Source of the DNA: Planotetraspora thailandica
Lineage (GTDB): Bacteria; Actinomycetota; Actinomycetes; Streptosporangiales; Streptosporangiaceae
NCBI RefSeq assembly: GCF_016863335.1
Contig: NZ_BOOR01000043.1
Coordinates: 1-64,000, forward strand
Direction: 5' to 3'
Length of the DNA stretch: 64,000 nucleotides
Part shown: piece by piece, positions 16,874 through 25,659 of the stretch
Numbering within the stretch: position 1 is the stretch's first letter
Layout of the letters: each line of letters opens with the position of its first letter
Made by a program: the position numbers and the translations under genes
The notes under the pieces: model-generated
Database searches by the model: none
Told to the model about the DNA's origin: nothing
The model's input: the letters and a program-made list of their open reading frames with translations, nothing else

Positions 16874-19102
16874 ATGACGAGCAGTGCGGACGGCCACGGC
16901 TTACGGGACGGGGACCCCGAGCAGATCGGGCCGTTCCGCATTCTCGGCAGGCTTGGTCAGGGCGGCATGGGCACCGTGTTCCTCGGGGTGGACGCGGAGG
17001 GCCGCGAGGCGGCGGTCAAGGTGATCCATCCTCAGTGGGCGGCCGATCCGGATTTCCGGCGCCGTTTCCAACGTGAGGTGGCCGCCGCGCAGCGCGTGGC
17101 TCGCTTCTGCACCGCCGCGGTGCTCGCTGCCGACCTGGACGGCGACGTCGACTACCTGGCCACGGAGTATGTCCCCGGCCCCACGCTGCAGGAGGTTGTG
17201 CTGACCCAGGGACCGCTCTCCGGGTCGAACCTGGAGGCGGTCGCGGTGAACGTCGCCGTCGCGCTTCAGGCGATTCACGGCGCGGGGGTGATCCACCGCG
17301 ACCTCAAGCCGGCGAACGTGCTGCTGTCGCCCGTCGGCCCCAAGGTCATCGACTTCGGCATCGCCCAGCTCACCGACAACAGCGCTCATATCAGCAGTGT
17401 CATCGCGGGCACGCCGTCCTTCATGTCGCCTGAGCAGGCGAACGGCCTGCGCCTGACCTCGGCGTCGGACATCTTCGCCTGGGGCGCTCTTGTGGCATAC
17501 GCCGCGACGGGCCGGGCACCGTTCGGTGGCGGGCCCATCCCCAACATCCTCTATCGGGTGGTTCGTGACGCCCCCGATATCTCGGGGCTGGAACCCGGGC
17601 TGCGGGCGATCGTCGAGCGGGCCCTGGCCAAGGATCCGGCCCGGCGTCCCACGGCGCAACAGATCCTCGACGCGCTCACCGGCCGGGCACCGATCGGAGA
17701 CGCGCCGGACACACCGCAGCCGGGCGCCCAGCGGGAGGCCACGGCGGGGCCGCGCCCTCTGTCCGCGGCCGCAGGTGCCCCGATCGTCGCGGGGGAAGCG
17801 ACCCATGCCGGAGGGGCCGGAGGCGGCGATGCCGGCGACACGGCCTCTGGCAGGCCGGCCGGGCGCGCCCTGTCACCCCGGGTCTCCCGGGCACGCCTTC
17901 TGCTGGGGGCGGCCGCCGCCGCGGTCGTCACCGCCGGGGTCGTCGCCGTCGTCCAGATGGCACCGGGGAAAGACGACCCGCAGACGTCCGCCGCACCGCC
18001 GGGCGGGTTCTCCGCGGCCTCAGGCTCCCCCGGGAGCACCCCGGATGACGCCGGCCCACCCGGCAATCCTCTGCACGGTACGGACGTGCGGTTCCACGCG
18101 ACCCCCGACAGCGACGCGGCTCGCCAGGCGTCCGCATGGGAGGCGTCGGGGCGAACCGGCGACGCGACGCTCATGCGGGCACTGGCCGGGATTCCCCAGG
18201 CGGTGTGGCTGGGTGAGACGACCGCCGCCCAGGCCGCCCGGATCACGAACGCGACGCTGGAGGCGGCGGCGCGGCAGGGCGCGGTGCCGGTGTTCGTCAC
18301 GGACGACATCCACCTGCGCGCGTGCAACCCGGACGGGGCGGCGGACTCCTCGGCGTACCTCGCCTGGATCGACGCGATCGCCCGGACGGTCGGTGACCGT
18401 AAGGCGGTGTTCGTGCTGGAGCCCAACAGTCTCGCCGAACTCCCCGGCTCCGACGACTGCGCTCTCGGAGACGACAAGGACCGGCGGGCCCGGATCGACG
18501 CGCTGTCCTCCGCCGTCGACCGCCTGGGCGCCCTGCCGCGCACGGCCGTCTATCTCGACGGCAGCCTGGACGGCTGGCCGTCCATCGACGTGAGCGCGTC
18601 GCGGCTGATCGAGGCGGGGGTCGGCAGAGCCGACGGGTTCTTCCTCAACGCGTTCGGTTACCAGACGACCGAGCAACTCATCGTTTACGGCACGCGGCTC
18701 GCCAAGTGCGTCGAGGTCATGGCGTCGGGCCACGACGACAAGTGCGCCGACGCGGAGATCGATGCCCTCCCCGACGACGCCGCCGGGCTGCCCCACTTCG
18801 TGATCGACACGAGCAGGAACGGCAGGGGCGAGTGGAACCCGCCGTCGGGCAGATACAAGGACCCGCAGAACTGGTGCAACCCTCCTGGACGCGGCGTCGG
18901 CGTCCGCCCGACGACCCGGACCGCCAGTCGGCTCGCCGACGCCTATCTGTGGATCCGGCCTCCCGGCATGTCAGACGATCAGTGCACCCGAGGCACGACC
19001 GGTTCCAAGGACCCGGTCTACGGGATCGTCACTCCCTATGGCGGCGCATGGTGGCCCGAGCTCGCCCTCCAGCGCGCCAAGGACGCCGTCCCGCCTTTCT
19101 GA
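16874..19102 (+). CDS. Ser/Thr protein kinase fused to an extracellular GH6-like domain
   Basis: 742 residues. The kinase domain (~18-275) looks active: Gly-rich LGQGGMGTVFLG, lysine in AAVKVIHP, catalytic HRDLKPANVLL, DFG and SPEQ. A Gly/Pro-rich linker and one membrane helix (~342-362) lead to an outside domain from ~400. It matches glycoside hydrolase family 6 along its length: SAYLAWIDAIART, VFVLEPNSLAEL, VYLDGS, FVIDTSRNGRGEW, WCNPPGRG and DAYLWIRPPG. Key residues differ from active GH6: the general-acid RDC motif is RAC (Ala483), EPD is EPN (Asn518), and the conserved Glu near the C-terminus is Met699, while Asp701 is kept. It may sense beta-glucan rather than cut it. Confidence 0.88.
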   Translation: MTSSADGHGLRDGDPEQIGPFRILGRLGQGGMGTVFLGVDAEGREAAVKVIHPQWAADPDFRRRFQREVAAAQRVARFCTAAVLAADLDGDVDYLATEYVPGPTLQEVVLTQGPLSGSNLEAVAVNVAVALQAIHGAGVIHRDLKPANVLLSPVGPKVIDFGIAQLTDNSAHISSVIAGTPSFMSPEQANGLRLTSASDIFAWGALVAYAATGRAPFGGGPIPNILYRVVRDAPDISGLEPGLRAIVERALAKDPARRPTAQQILDALTGRAPIGDAPDTPQPGAQREATAGPRPLSAAAGAPIVAGEATHAGGAGGGDAGDTASGRPAGRALSPRVSRARLLLGAAAAAVVTAGVVAVVQMAPGKDDPQTSAAPPGGFSAASGSPGSTPDDAGPPGNPLHGTDVRFHATPDSDAARQASAWEASGRTGDATLMRALAGIPQAVWLGETTAAQAARITNATLEAAARQGAVPVFVTDDIHLRACNPDGAADSSAYLAWIDAIARTVGDRKAVFVLEPNSLAELPGSDDCALGDDKDRRARIDALSSAVDRLGALPRTAVYLDGSLDGWPSIDVSASRLIEAGVGRADGFFLNAFGYQTTEQLIVYGTRLAKCVEVMASGHDDKCADAEIDALPDDAAGLPHFVIDTSRNGRGEWNPPSGRYKDPQNWCNPPGRGVGVRPTTRTASRLADAYLWIRPPGMSDDQCTRGTTGSKDPVYGIVTPYGGAWWPELALQRAKDAVPPF

Positions 19103-19141
19103 GACCGACAAGGTGCACCACCCGCCCGACGGTCGGCAGCC

Positions 19142-20911
19142 TCACGTGAGGTTTGAGCGCACCCACAGTTGCGCGTACGCCCATGTGCCGCGCGGCGTGA
19201 GCTCGGCGTTGCCGACCAGGGGACCTGCCGGCTTCCAGGTGCGATAAGTGAACAGGGGGACGACGGCGCCGTCCTGGACCGCCCGCGCATCGAGGACGGC
19301 GACCTGTTCGCTCTGCTGGGCCCGGTTAGGTGTCATCGCGGCCAGGGTGAGCGCGTTCTCGGATTTGTCGTTTCCCCAGTGCGACACGTGCAGCGGGCTG
19401 TCCGCGCCGAGGAGTTCGGTGAGGGTGACGATCCCCGCCGGAACCTGTGGCGCGTAGTCGAGCATGATCAGCTCGCCGGTCAGGTCGGGAGAGCGGATGC
19501 GGTCGGTGTAGCCGTCGACCGGGACGGCTCGCGCCCTCGCGTCGAACCCCGCCGCGCGCAACCTGGCGACGACGATCGCCGCGGCTGCCGCGTCGGGGGC
19601 GGTGTCGGGATGATCGAGCCGAAGGGCCGGAACCTCGGAGGGGCGGCCGGAAGCCGCGACCTTGCCGGCGTCGTCGGCGAGTAGCTCCCGGGCCAGGTCG
19701 GCCGACCCGTCTTCGCCGACGCCGCCGCCGAGTCCGGTCCACAGTCCGGTGGATCGGTGGTCGAGCGGGATGCTCGGCGGGATCAGGCTGTCGGTGAGGT
19801 CCCCGCCCCATGGCCCGACGAGTGCGTCTCTTATGGCGGTGCGGTCGAGTGCGGCCTGGATCGCCTGGCGGACTCGTGGGTCGGTGATGCGCCAGGTGTC
19901 GATCGCGATCTGCCGGCTCCACAGGTCGGGGCCGGTCGCGAGCGTGCCGCGCGCGGTCGTCGCGGTGGTCCGCTCGTCAAGGGTCGCGCGCAGACCGGCA
20001 TCGAGGCCGGCCAGTTGTGCGGCCGACATCGCGGGACCCACGGTCGCCGGATCGACCGCCCGCCCCCCGTTGCCCAGCAACCCGCGGGCCACTCCGTCGG
20101 GATCGGGAGTCTCGACGACTGTGATGCGGTCGGGATAGGCGGCCCGGTGCGGGTCGGTGCTCGCGTTCCAGTGCAGGTTGCGGACGAGGCTCATGGTCCC
20201 GCCGGTGCGCTCCTCGACGCGGTACGGGCCGGTGCCGACGGGCCGTTGCTCATAGCCGAGTCCGATGTCGGAGCCGACGGGCACGGGAGCGAAGACGGGG
20301 TCGGCGAGCCATTCGTCGAAGGCGCCCACCGGCTTGCGCAGCCGGAACGTCACCTCACGCCCGTCGGGCGAGCATTCGACGGCGCGGTCGAAGGCCGCGA
20401 CGTCCGACCTGCCGGCTGTCGCGTACGGTCCGCGGTATTCGGACGTGCCGTCGGCGGCGATCGGGATGTCGAGCACCGACACCAGACCGGAGCCGTCGTT
20501 GCCGAGTTCGCGGGCGAAGGCGCGGGAAACGCCGTACTTGACGTCGGCGCAGGTCAGCGGCCGGGCGTTGTCGAACAGGATTCCGTCGCGCAGCCGGAAT
20601 GTCCAGGTGGTTCGGTCGGTGGAGATGTCCGGAGGCCCGGCGGACAGGTCCGGTACGACGCTCACGCCGTTGTCGTCGGTGGACGAGCGCGTCGTCAACG
20701 TGCGCAGCACGTACGCACCGAGGAGCTCGGCCGTCTCGCGATCGGCGACGCGCTGCGGGTCGACGTGGTCGAGCCCACCGGGGCCGAGCACGACCGTCAG
20801 GGTCCCGCCGCGTTCAGGTCGATCCGAGGTCTCCGTTTTGCATCCCACAGCGGACGCGGCCAGTGCCAGCAGCACGGCGACGAGACTTCGCAGAGCGGGC
20901 CTGCGCGGCAT
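19142..20911 (-). CDS. Family 5 oligopeptide-type ABC substrate-binding lipoprotein
   Basis: 589 residues, normal for the SBP_bac_5 family. The signal peptide ends in a lipobox (ASAVGC). The mature protein opens with GGTLTVVLGPGGLDHVDPQR and shows the family signature around VPDLSAGPPDISTDRTTWTF and RLRDGILFDNARPLTCADVK, with GTGPYRVEER in the middle. Such proteins bind peptides, nickel or other solutes and deliver them to Dpp/Opp permeases. No such permease lies nearby; the neighbouring ABC genes encode a MacB-like exporter. It is 24 bases downstream of the PadR gene on the same strand, so both probably share a promoter. Confidence 0.87.
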   Translation of the reverse strand: MPRRPALRSLVAVLLALAASAVGCKTETSDRPERGGTLTVVLGPGGLDHVDPQRVADRETAELLGAYVLRTLTTRSSTDDNGVSVVPDLSAGPPDISTDRTTWTFRLRDGILFDNARPLTCADVKYGVSRAFARELGNDGSGLVSVLDIPIAADGTSEYRGPYATAGRSDVAAFDRAVECSPDGREVTFRLRKPVGAFDEWLADPVFAPVPVGSDIGLGYEQRPVGTGPYRVEERTGGTMSLVRNLHWNASTDPHRAAYPDRITVVETPDPDGVARGLLGNGGRAVDPATVGPAMSAAQLAGLDAGLRATLDERTTATTARGTLATGPDLWSRQIAIDTWRITDPRVRQAIQAALDRTAIRDALVGPWGGDLTDSLIPPSIPLDHRSTGLWTGLGGGVGEDGSADLARELLADDAGKVAASGRPSEVPALRLDHPDTAPDAAAAAIVVARLRAAGFDARARAVPVDGYTDRIRSPDLTGELIMLDYAPQVPAGIVTLTELLGADSPLHVSHWGNDKSENALTLAAMTPNRAQQSEQVAVLDARAVQDGAVVPLFTYRTWKPAGPLVGNAELTPRGTWAYAQLWVRSNLT

Positions 20912-20935
20912 TTGCCACCGCCATATGCCGGGGGG

Positions 20936-21622
20936 TCAGCGTTGTGGGCGCGGTGGACGGCCACCGGCTCGCGGGCGGCCCCTGCCTACCGCCTTCGCCG
21001 CGCCGCGGGCCGCGGGCCCGTCGGTGCCGGTCGCCGCGTCGGCGACCTGCCGGTCGACGCGTGCGCCGTCGCGGCGGGCCTGGGTGATCTCGAGCGCGAG
21101 CAGCGGCGAGTCGGCACGTTCGTCGGCCGCGTCGATGAGCTTGAGGTCGGCCTGGGTGTGCAGGATCGCCGCCTCGATCGTGAGCGAGGCGAGCGGCTCG
21201 TCGGCGTGCTCACGGCGCAGCAGGCGCAGTGTCGCGAGCTCGGCCATGCGGGCTTCGCGTTGGACTCGGCACACGGTTCGCACCGCGTCGGATCCGCGCT
21301 GTCCCGCGGCGAGGATCTTGAGGATGAACTCGTCGCGATAGCCGCTGGTGCGGATGGCCGGCGAGTCGAGCCACTCCTGCAGCTCGGTGCGACCGGAGGG
21401 GGTGATCTCATAGACGGTGCGGTCCGGCCGGTTCTCCTGGACCACGGTCCGCGACACGCTGACCAGCTCGTCGCGCGCAAGCCGATCAAGGATCTGGTAC
21501 ATGTGCCCGATGTTCAGCCCGCCCCATTCGGGCCCGACCGCCGCCTCGAAGTTCGCCTTCAGCTCGTAGCCGTAGCTCGGACCCTCGTCGAGCAGGGCGA
21601 GTACGGCGTGCTGGAGCGGCAT
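20936..21622 (-). CDS. PadR-family transcriptional regulator
   Basis: 228 residues. The N-terminal winged helix is typical of PadR: LQHAVLALLDEGPSYGYELK, NIGHMYQILDRLARDELVS and VYEITPSGRTELQEWL. The C-terminal half is a helical dimerisation domain (Vir-type), and the last ~35 residues form a Gly/Arg/Pro-rich tail. PadR proteins usually repress adjacent transporter genes and release DNA on binding a small aromatic or cationic ligand. It is divergent from an ABC exporter operon starting at 21745, the likely target, and precedes the peptide-binding lipoprotein gene. Confidence 0.9.
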   Translation of the reverse strand: MPLQHAVLALLDEGPSYGYELKANFEAAVGPEWGGLNIGHMYQILDRLARDELVSVSRTVVQENRPDRTVYEITPSGRTELQEWLDSPAIRTSGYRDEFILKILAAGQRGSDAVRTVCRVQREARMAELATLRLLRREHADEPLASLTIEAAILHTQADLKLIDAADERADSPLLALEITQARRDGARVDRQVADAATGTDGPAARGAAKAVGRGRPRAGGRPPRPQR

Positions 21623-21744
21623 GGGTGCATTCTACGACCCACGGGCCGTGCCATACCGAATTGATCTTGCACGCGATCGAGTTTTCGTGCTTCCGTTGTC
21701 CGGTGTTCACCAAGCCGGGCGATCATGTGGACCGTGCCTAGAGG

Positions 21745-22530
21745 ATGTGCGCATCCGTGAGCAGCCGAGGTGACGAGCGTGCCCCCGCCCCGAGCCAGGC
21801 GGGCGCATGGCTGGTGCTGCGCGACGTCCGCAGGGCCTTTCGGCAGGGTCGGTCGCTGATCCACGCCGTGGACGGGGTGTCGCTTGACATCGAGGCCGGT
21901 GAGACGATCGCGGTGACAGGGCCGTCCGGCGCTGGAAAGTCGACGCTGCTGCATCTCATCGGTGGGCTTGACATGCCAGATTCAGGGCGCATCGTCGTCA
22001 GCGGCGTGGATGTCCACTCGCTCAGCCGTACGGCTGCGGCGCGCTACCGCCGATCGGTGGGGTTCGTCTTCCAGTACTACCGCCTGCTCGGGCACCTCTC
22101 ACCGGTCGACAACGTGCTGTCGCCGCTGCTCGGTGACGGCCGAGTCCGGCCGGCGGACGTTCAGTGGGCGGGCGAGCTGCTCGATCTCGTGGACCTCCCC
22201 ACCGACGGGCGCGTCGCCGCCGGCGATCTGTCCGGCGGCGAGCAGCAGCGTGTGGCGATCGCACGCGCACTGGTCGGCAGGCCGAAGCTGGTGATCGCGG
22301 ACGAGCCGACCGGCGCTCTCGACTCGCGAACGGGTGAGGACGTCCTCGACCTGATCGCCGCGCTGCAGGCTCAGTGGGGCTTCACGCTGATCATGGCGAC
22401 CCACGACCCATCCGTGGCCGCTCAGTGCGCCCGTCAGATCCGGCTGCTCGACGGGCGCGTCCTGACCGAGACGCGGGTTCAGTCGCGGGATCCCGATGCT
22501 CTTCTGCGCCGGGTCACCGGGCTCGGGTGA
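21745..22530 (+). CDS. MacB/LolD-type ABC transporter ATP-binding protein
   Basis: 261 residues. All ABC motifs are present: Walker [11 protein letters not shown]-loop VFQYYRLL, signature [15 protein letters not shown], Walker [14 protein letters not shown] and H-loop ATHDP. The combination with DEPTGALDS and an FtsX-type permease places it in the MacB/LolD group, which uses ATP to drive mechanotransmission or export across the envelope. The first ~25 residues are not conserved, so an internal GTG (21757) could be the start. It overlaps the permease start by GTGA. PadR is divergently transcribed upstream. Confidence 0.92.
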   Translation: MCASVSSRGDERAPAPSQAGAWLVLRDVRRAFRQGRSLIHAVDGVSLDIEAGETIAVTGPSGAGKSTLLHLIGGLDMPDSGRIVVSGVDVHSLSRTAAARYRRSVGFVFQYYRLLGHLSPVDNVLSPLLGDGRVRPADVQWAGELLDLVDLPTDGRVAAGDLSGGEQQRVAIARALVGRPKLVIADEPTGALDSRTGEDVLDLIAALQAQWGFTLIMATHDPSVAAQCARQIRLLDGRVLTETRVQSRDPDALLRRVTGLG

Positions 22531-24506
22531 GTCGCTTGACGGCGGTGCGGCGCACACGCACAGGGGGCGGCCGTGCCCTGTGGGCGCGTCTCATCGGCGG
22601 CGAGGTCTGGAGCCTGCACGCTCGGTTCCTGTCCCTCGGCGCCGGGCTGCTGCTCGCGTCCGTGTCGTTCACCATGCTCCTCGTCGAGCTGAACCACACC
22701 AGGCTCACTCTCGACGCGGGCGCGGGAGGGCCCGTCCCGGGGTCGGCGGATGTGCGGGTGACCAGCGGGTCCGGATTCGCGACCGACGCCGTCGCGGCCG
22801 TGAAGTCGCTGCCCGACGTCGGTGCCGGCGTCGCCGTCGCCGTGCTCGGCACGGTGGACGTGCCGGTCGCGACCGCGGCCCCCCGGCCCTCGGGTGCGTG
22901 GGTCGAGGTCGCGGGGGCGCCGAGACCGCAGTGGCAACTCGACGACGTACGTGGCCCGGCCGGCCGGCCGGGCCGCGCACCGCCGCGGGGCGCTGTGCGC
23001 CTGCTGCTCGTCGCGGCGACGACGGACGCCGTGGACGTCCCCACTTCGAGGCGACCCGCGGCGGAGGTGATCCCGGCGATCGTCGCGACCCGTGATCGCG
23101 CCGTCGCGGCCGGCGTCCTGAAGGCGCACTCGGCCGGCGCGTCAACGCTTGTCCGGCGCTACACCCGCCCGGACGGAACCGTTGTCCGCGCACCGGCCAC
23201 GTCCGCGTCACCGCTGACCGCTCCGCGGTCCGTCGCCGCCTACGCGCGCGTGGATCTCGCCACGCTGTCGGCCGAACTCCCCGGGGTGAAGGTTCCCGGT
23301 GACGCGGCCGGTGTGCTGCTCGTGCCCGAGGAGCGCCTGGCCGAGCTCGTGGATCCGAGCACGTACGTCGGCGCGCCCGCCGCGCCGTACTCGTGGGTGA
23401 ACCTGGACGTGCGCGGCGACGGCAGCGCCTCCGTCCAGGAGGAGCGGGCCCGCGCTGTGGCGGAACGCGTCGCGCAACGCATATCCCCGGGCGCCGGCAC
23501 CGCGATCCTGCTGGGCGGGCGCCCCACGCACGCCGCCGCAGCGGTGGACCTCATGGGCGTCGTGCTCGCCGCGCTCGTGCTCGTGGTGTGCCTGGTGTTC
23601 GTCGCCAACGCGACGGCGGCCACCCTCCGTGTACGCCGCCGGGAGTTGTCGACGCTGCTTTCGCTCGGCTGGCTCCCCGGCCGCGTCGTACGCCTCATCG
23701 TCGGCGAACTGCTGCTGGTGGCGGTGCCCGCAGGCCTGCTGGCCGCGGCGGCCACGGCCGGTGTCGGTTGGGCGACGAGCTCCGGTATCGGCATGACGGA
23801 TGCGGTGACCGCCGTCGGGGTGTCGGTCGGGCTGGCCATCGCGGGCGCCGCCCCGTCGATGTGGCGGGTGGCGACGGCGTCGCCGCTGTACGGACTGCAC
23901 CGTGGGGCGCCCAGGGTCGCACGGTGGACGCCGGCCAAACCGGTAGCGCAGGCCCGGTCAGTCGGGACGCTCGCGGTGCGCAACCTGGCTCGCACCCCCG
24001 TCCGCGTGCGCATGGGCGTCGCGGCGATCGCGCTCGGGTCGGGCGCGCTGACGGTGGTGATCGCGGTGAGCATGGGCTTCGGCGGCGTCGTCGCCGGCGG
24101 GCTGTTCTCCACCGGCGTGTCCGTGCGATCGGGTCCGGTCGACGTGCTCGCCGGCGGCGCGCTCCTCCTGCTCGGCTGCATAGCCGTCGTCGACGTCGTC
24201 GCGCTCGACCTGCACGAGCAGCGCCGGGAGTTCGCGACGATGCAGGCGCTCGGCTGGTCGGGGGCACGGCTCGCGCGGCTCGTGCTCGCGGAGACGACGA
24301 TGATGGCGGCGGCCGGTGCCGTCCTCGGGTCGTCGACGTCGGCGGCACTGGTCGCCTTGTTCGTTCAGGCGGTTCCCCCTGCGCTGGTTCTCAGCGCGCT
24401 GGTGGCGGCCTCCGTCGCGCTCGCCATGGCAGTGGTGGCCGCGCAGGTGCCGTTGGCGCGGACTCGACGCAACCCGGTGCCGGCGTTGCTCAGCGCGGAC
24501 GGCTGA
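22527..24506 (+). CDS. FtsX-like ABC transporter permease
   Basis: 659 residues from GTG at 22527, overlapping the ATPase stop. An N-terminal membrane helix (FLSLGAGLLLASVSFTMLLV) is followed by a ~290-residue extracellular domain, then a cluster of membrane helices beginning MGVVLAALVLVVCLVFVANA. A second FtsX unit lies at the C-terminus (QRREFATMQALGWSGARLAR and AGAVLGSSTSAALVALF). The motif RRRELSTLLSLGWLPGRVVR and its C-terminal echo are the coupling segments that contact the ATPase. Cargo is unknown; such pairs often export antimicrobial peptides or sense envelope damage. Confidence 0.88.
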   Translation: MSRLTAVRRTRTGGGRALWARLIGGEVWSLHARFLSLGAGLLLASVSFTMLLVELNHTRLTLDAGAGGPVPGSADVRVTSGSGFATDAVAAVKSLPDVGAGVAVAVLGTVDVPVATAAPRPSGAWVEVAGAPRPQWQLDDVRGPAGRPGRAPPRGAVRLLLVAATTDAVDVPTSRRPAAEVIPAIVATRDRAVAAGVLKAHSAGASTLVRRYTRPDGTVVRAPATSASPLTAPRSVAAYARVDLATLSAELPGVKVPGDAAGVLLVPEERLAELVDPSTYVGAPAAPYSWVNLDVRGDGSASVQEERARAVAERVAQRISPGAGTAILLGGRPTHAAAAVDLMGVVLAALVLVVCLVFVANATAATLRVRRRELSTLLSLGWLPGRVVRLIVGELLLVAVPAGLLAAAATAGVGWATSSGIGMTDAVTAVGVSVGLAIAGAAPSMWRVATASPLYGLHRGAPRVARWTPAKPVAQARSVGTLAVRNLARTPVRVRMGVAAIALGSGALTVVIAVSMGFGGVVAGGLFSTGVSVRSGPVDVLAGGALLLLGCIAVVDVVALDLHEQRREFATMQALGWSGARLARLVLAETTMMAAAGAVLGSSTSAALVALFVQAVPPALVLSALVAASVALAMAVVAAQVPLARTRRNPVPALLSADG

Positions 24507-24515
24507 AGTCACCAA

Positions 24516-24537
24516 GTTCACGCACTGTTCAACCGCT
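24516..24537 (+). promoter_or_regulatory. PHO box upstream of pstC
   Basis: Two 11-bp direct-repeat units, GTTCACGCACT and GTTCAACCGCT, start exactly 11 bases apart. They match the PhoP operator of Streptomyces (tandem GTTCAYY-type units). The site lies ~92 bases before the pstC start, in the only gap between the permease stop and pstC. Upstream, GTCACC at 24508 may be a degenerate third unit. Confidence 0.8.
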
Positions 24538-24564
24538 CGCCTCGCCTCCATGCACTACATACCT

Positions 24565-24596
24565 GCAATCTAAATTGTGTGCATCGTGACAAGGTA
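24565..24596 (+). promoter_or_regulatory. Shared promoter-proximal element before pstC
   Basis: GCAATCTAAATTG (24565-24577) and GTGACAAGGTA (24586-24596) recur almost unchanged before the gene at 28813 (28734-28746, 28761-28771), and in part at 39853-39871 and 38658-38664. TAAATT would fit an actinobacterial -10 hexamer (TANNNT). Role is inferred from recurrence only. Confidence 0.4.
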
Positions 24597-24628
24597 AATA
24601 AGCGCAAACGTCGCACGGGAGCGGTCTC

Positions 24629-25657
24629 GTGACGACGACGCTCCGTTCCGCCCAGGGCGGTCTGTCCGGGCCGTCACGGGTGGAAAAGCGACGCCGCCTG
24701 GTGTCCGCGCGCGACCTGCCCGACATGCTCTTCCGCGGCTACGCGTGGTCCACCGGGATCATCGTCGTCGCGATCATGATCGCGGTCGGCGTCTTTCTTG
24801 CGCTGCGTGCCGGCCAGGCCTTGCAGGTCGCCGGGTGGAGCTTCTTCACCGAGCAGGTATGGGAGCCCGACGCGGGACGCTTCGGCATCGTGGCGGTGCT
24901 GTTCGGCACCCTGCTCATCGCCCTCATCGCGGGTGTCGTGTCCGTGCCGCTGGCGGTGGGCACCGCGCTGTTCATCTCCGAGGTCGCGAGCGGGCGGTTC
25001 CAGCGGACCCTGATTTCTCTGGTCGACCTCATGGCCGCGGTGCCCAGCGTCGTCTTCGGCCTGTGGGGGGTCTTCTTCCTGACCGCCGAGGTCATCCCGG
25101 TCTCGCGCTGGCTGGCGACGTGGTTCGGCTGGTTCCCGCTGTTCCGGGTGGACGGCTTCGACCCGACCGACCCGCTGGCGGGCGCCAACCTGTTCACGTC
25201 GTCGCCGCTCATCGCCGGCCTCGTCGTGGCGTTCATGGTCGTGCCGATCCAGACGTCGGTGATGCGGGAGGCGTTCAGCCAGGCTCCCGCGGGCGAGCGC
25301 GAAGGGGCCTACGCCCTGGGCGCCACGCGCTGGGGGATGATCACCGCCGTCGTCCTTCCGTTCGGCAAGGGCGGCATGATCGGCGGGACGATGCTCGGCC
25401 TGGGCCGCGCCCTCGGCGAGACGATCGCCGTCTACATGATCATTTCGCCGGTGTTCGAGGTGCAGTGGCAGCCGCTGCACACCAACGGCAACTCGGTGTC
25501 CGCCCTGATCGCGAACCGGTACGGCGAGGCGAGCCCGATCGGGCTGTCCGCGCTGATGGCCGCGGGCCTCGCGTTGTTCCTCATCACCCTGGTCGTCAAC
25601 TTCACCGCGTCCACGATCGTGAGCAGGTCGCGGTCCGGCGCCGAGAGCGAGGTATAG
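24629..25657 (+). CDS. pstC: Phosphate ABC transporter permease PstC
   Basis: 342 residues from GTG at 24629. It has six or so membrane helices with a cytoplasmic N-terminal arm. The binding-protein-dependent transport signature is present as EGAYALGATRWGMITAVVLP, and GTLLIALIAGVVSVPLAVGT and SLVDLMAAVPSVVFGLWG are typical of PstC. With PstA it forms the membrane channel for high-affinity phosphate uptake, powered by PstB. It starts the unit pstC-pstA-pstS, behind a PHO box, so it is expected to be induced by phosphate limitation. Unlike the usual pstSCAB order, the binding protein follows the permeases and pstB lies far downstream. Confidence 0.93.
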   Translation: MTTTLRSAQGGLSGPSRVEKRRRLVSARDLPDMLFRGYAWSTGIIVVAIMIAVGVFLALRAGQALQVAGWSFFTEQVWEPDAGRFGIVAVLFGTLLIALIAGVVSVPLAVGTALFISEVASGRFQRTLISLVDLMAAVPSVVFGLWGVFFLTAEVIPVSRWLATWFGWFPLFRVDGFDPTDPLAGANLFTSSPLIAGLVVAFMVVPIQTSVMREAFSQAPAGEREGAYALGATRWGMITAVVLPFGKGGMIGGTMLGLGRALGETIAVYMIISPVFEVQWQPLHTNGNSVSALIANRYGEASPIGLSALMAAGLALFLITLVVNFTASTIVSRSRSGAESEV

Positions 25658-25659
25658 CG

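Noticed and set aside
21705-21715. GTTCACCAAGC upstream of the ABC exporter as a PHO box.
   Set aside because: Only one unit is present; the sequence 11 bases on either side does not match, and the genes have no link to phosphate.
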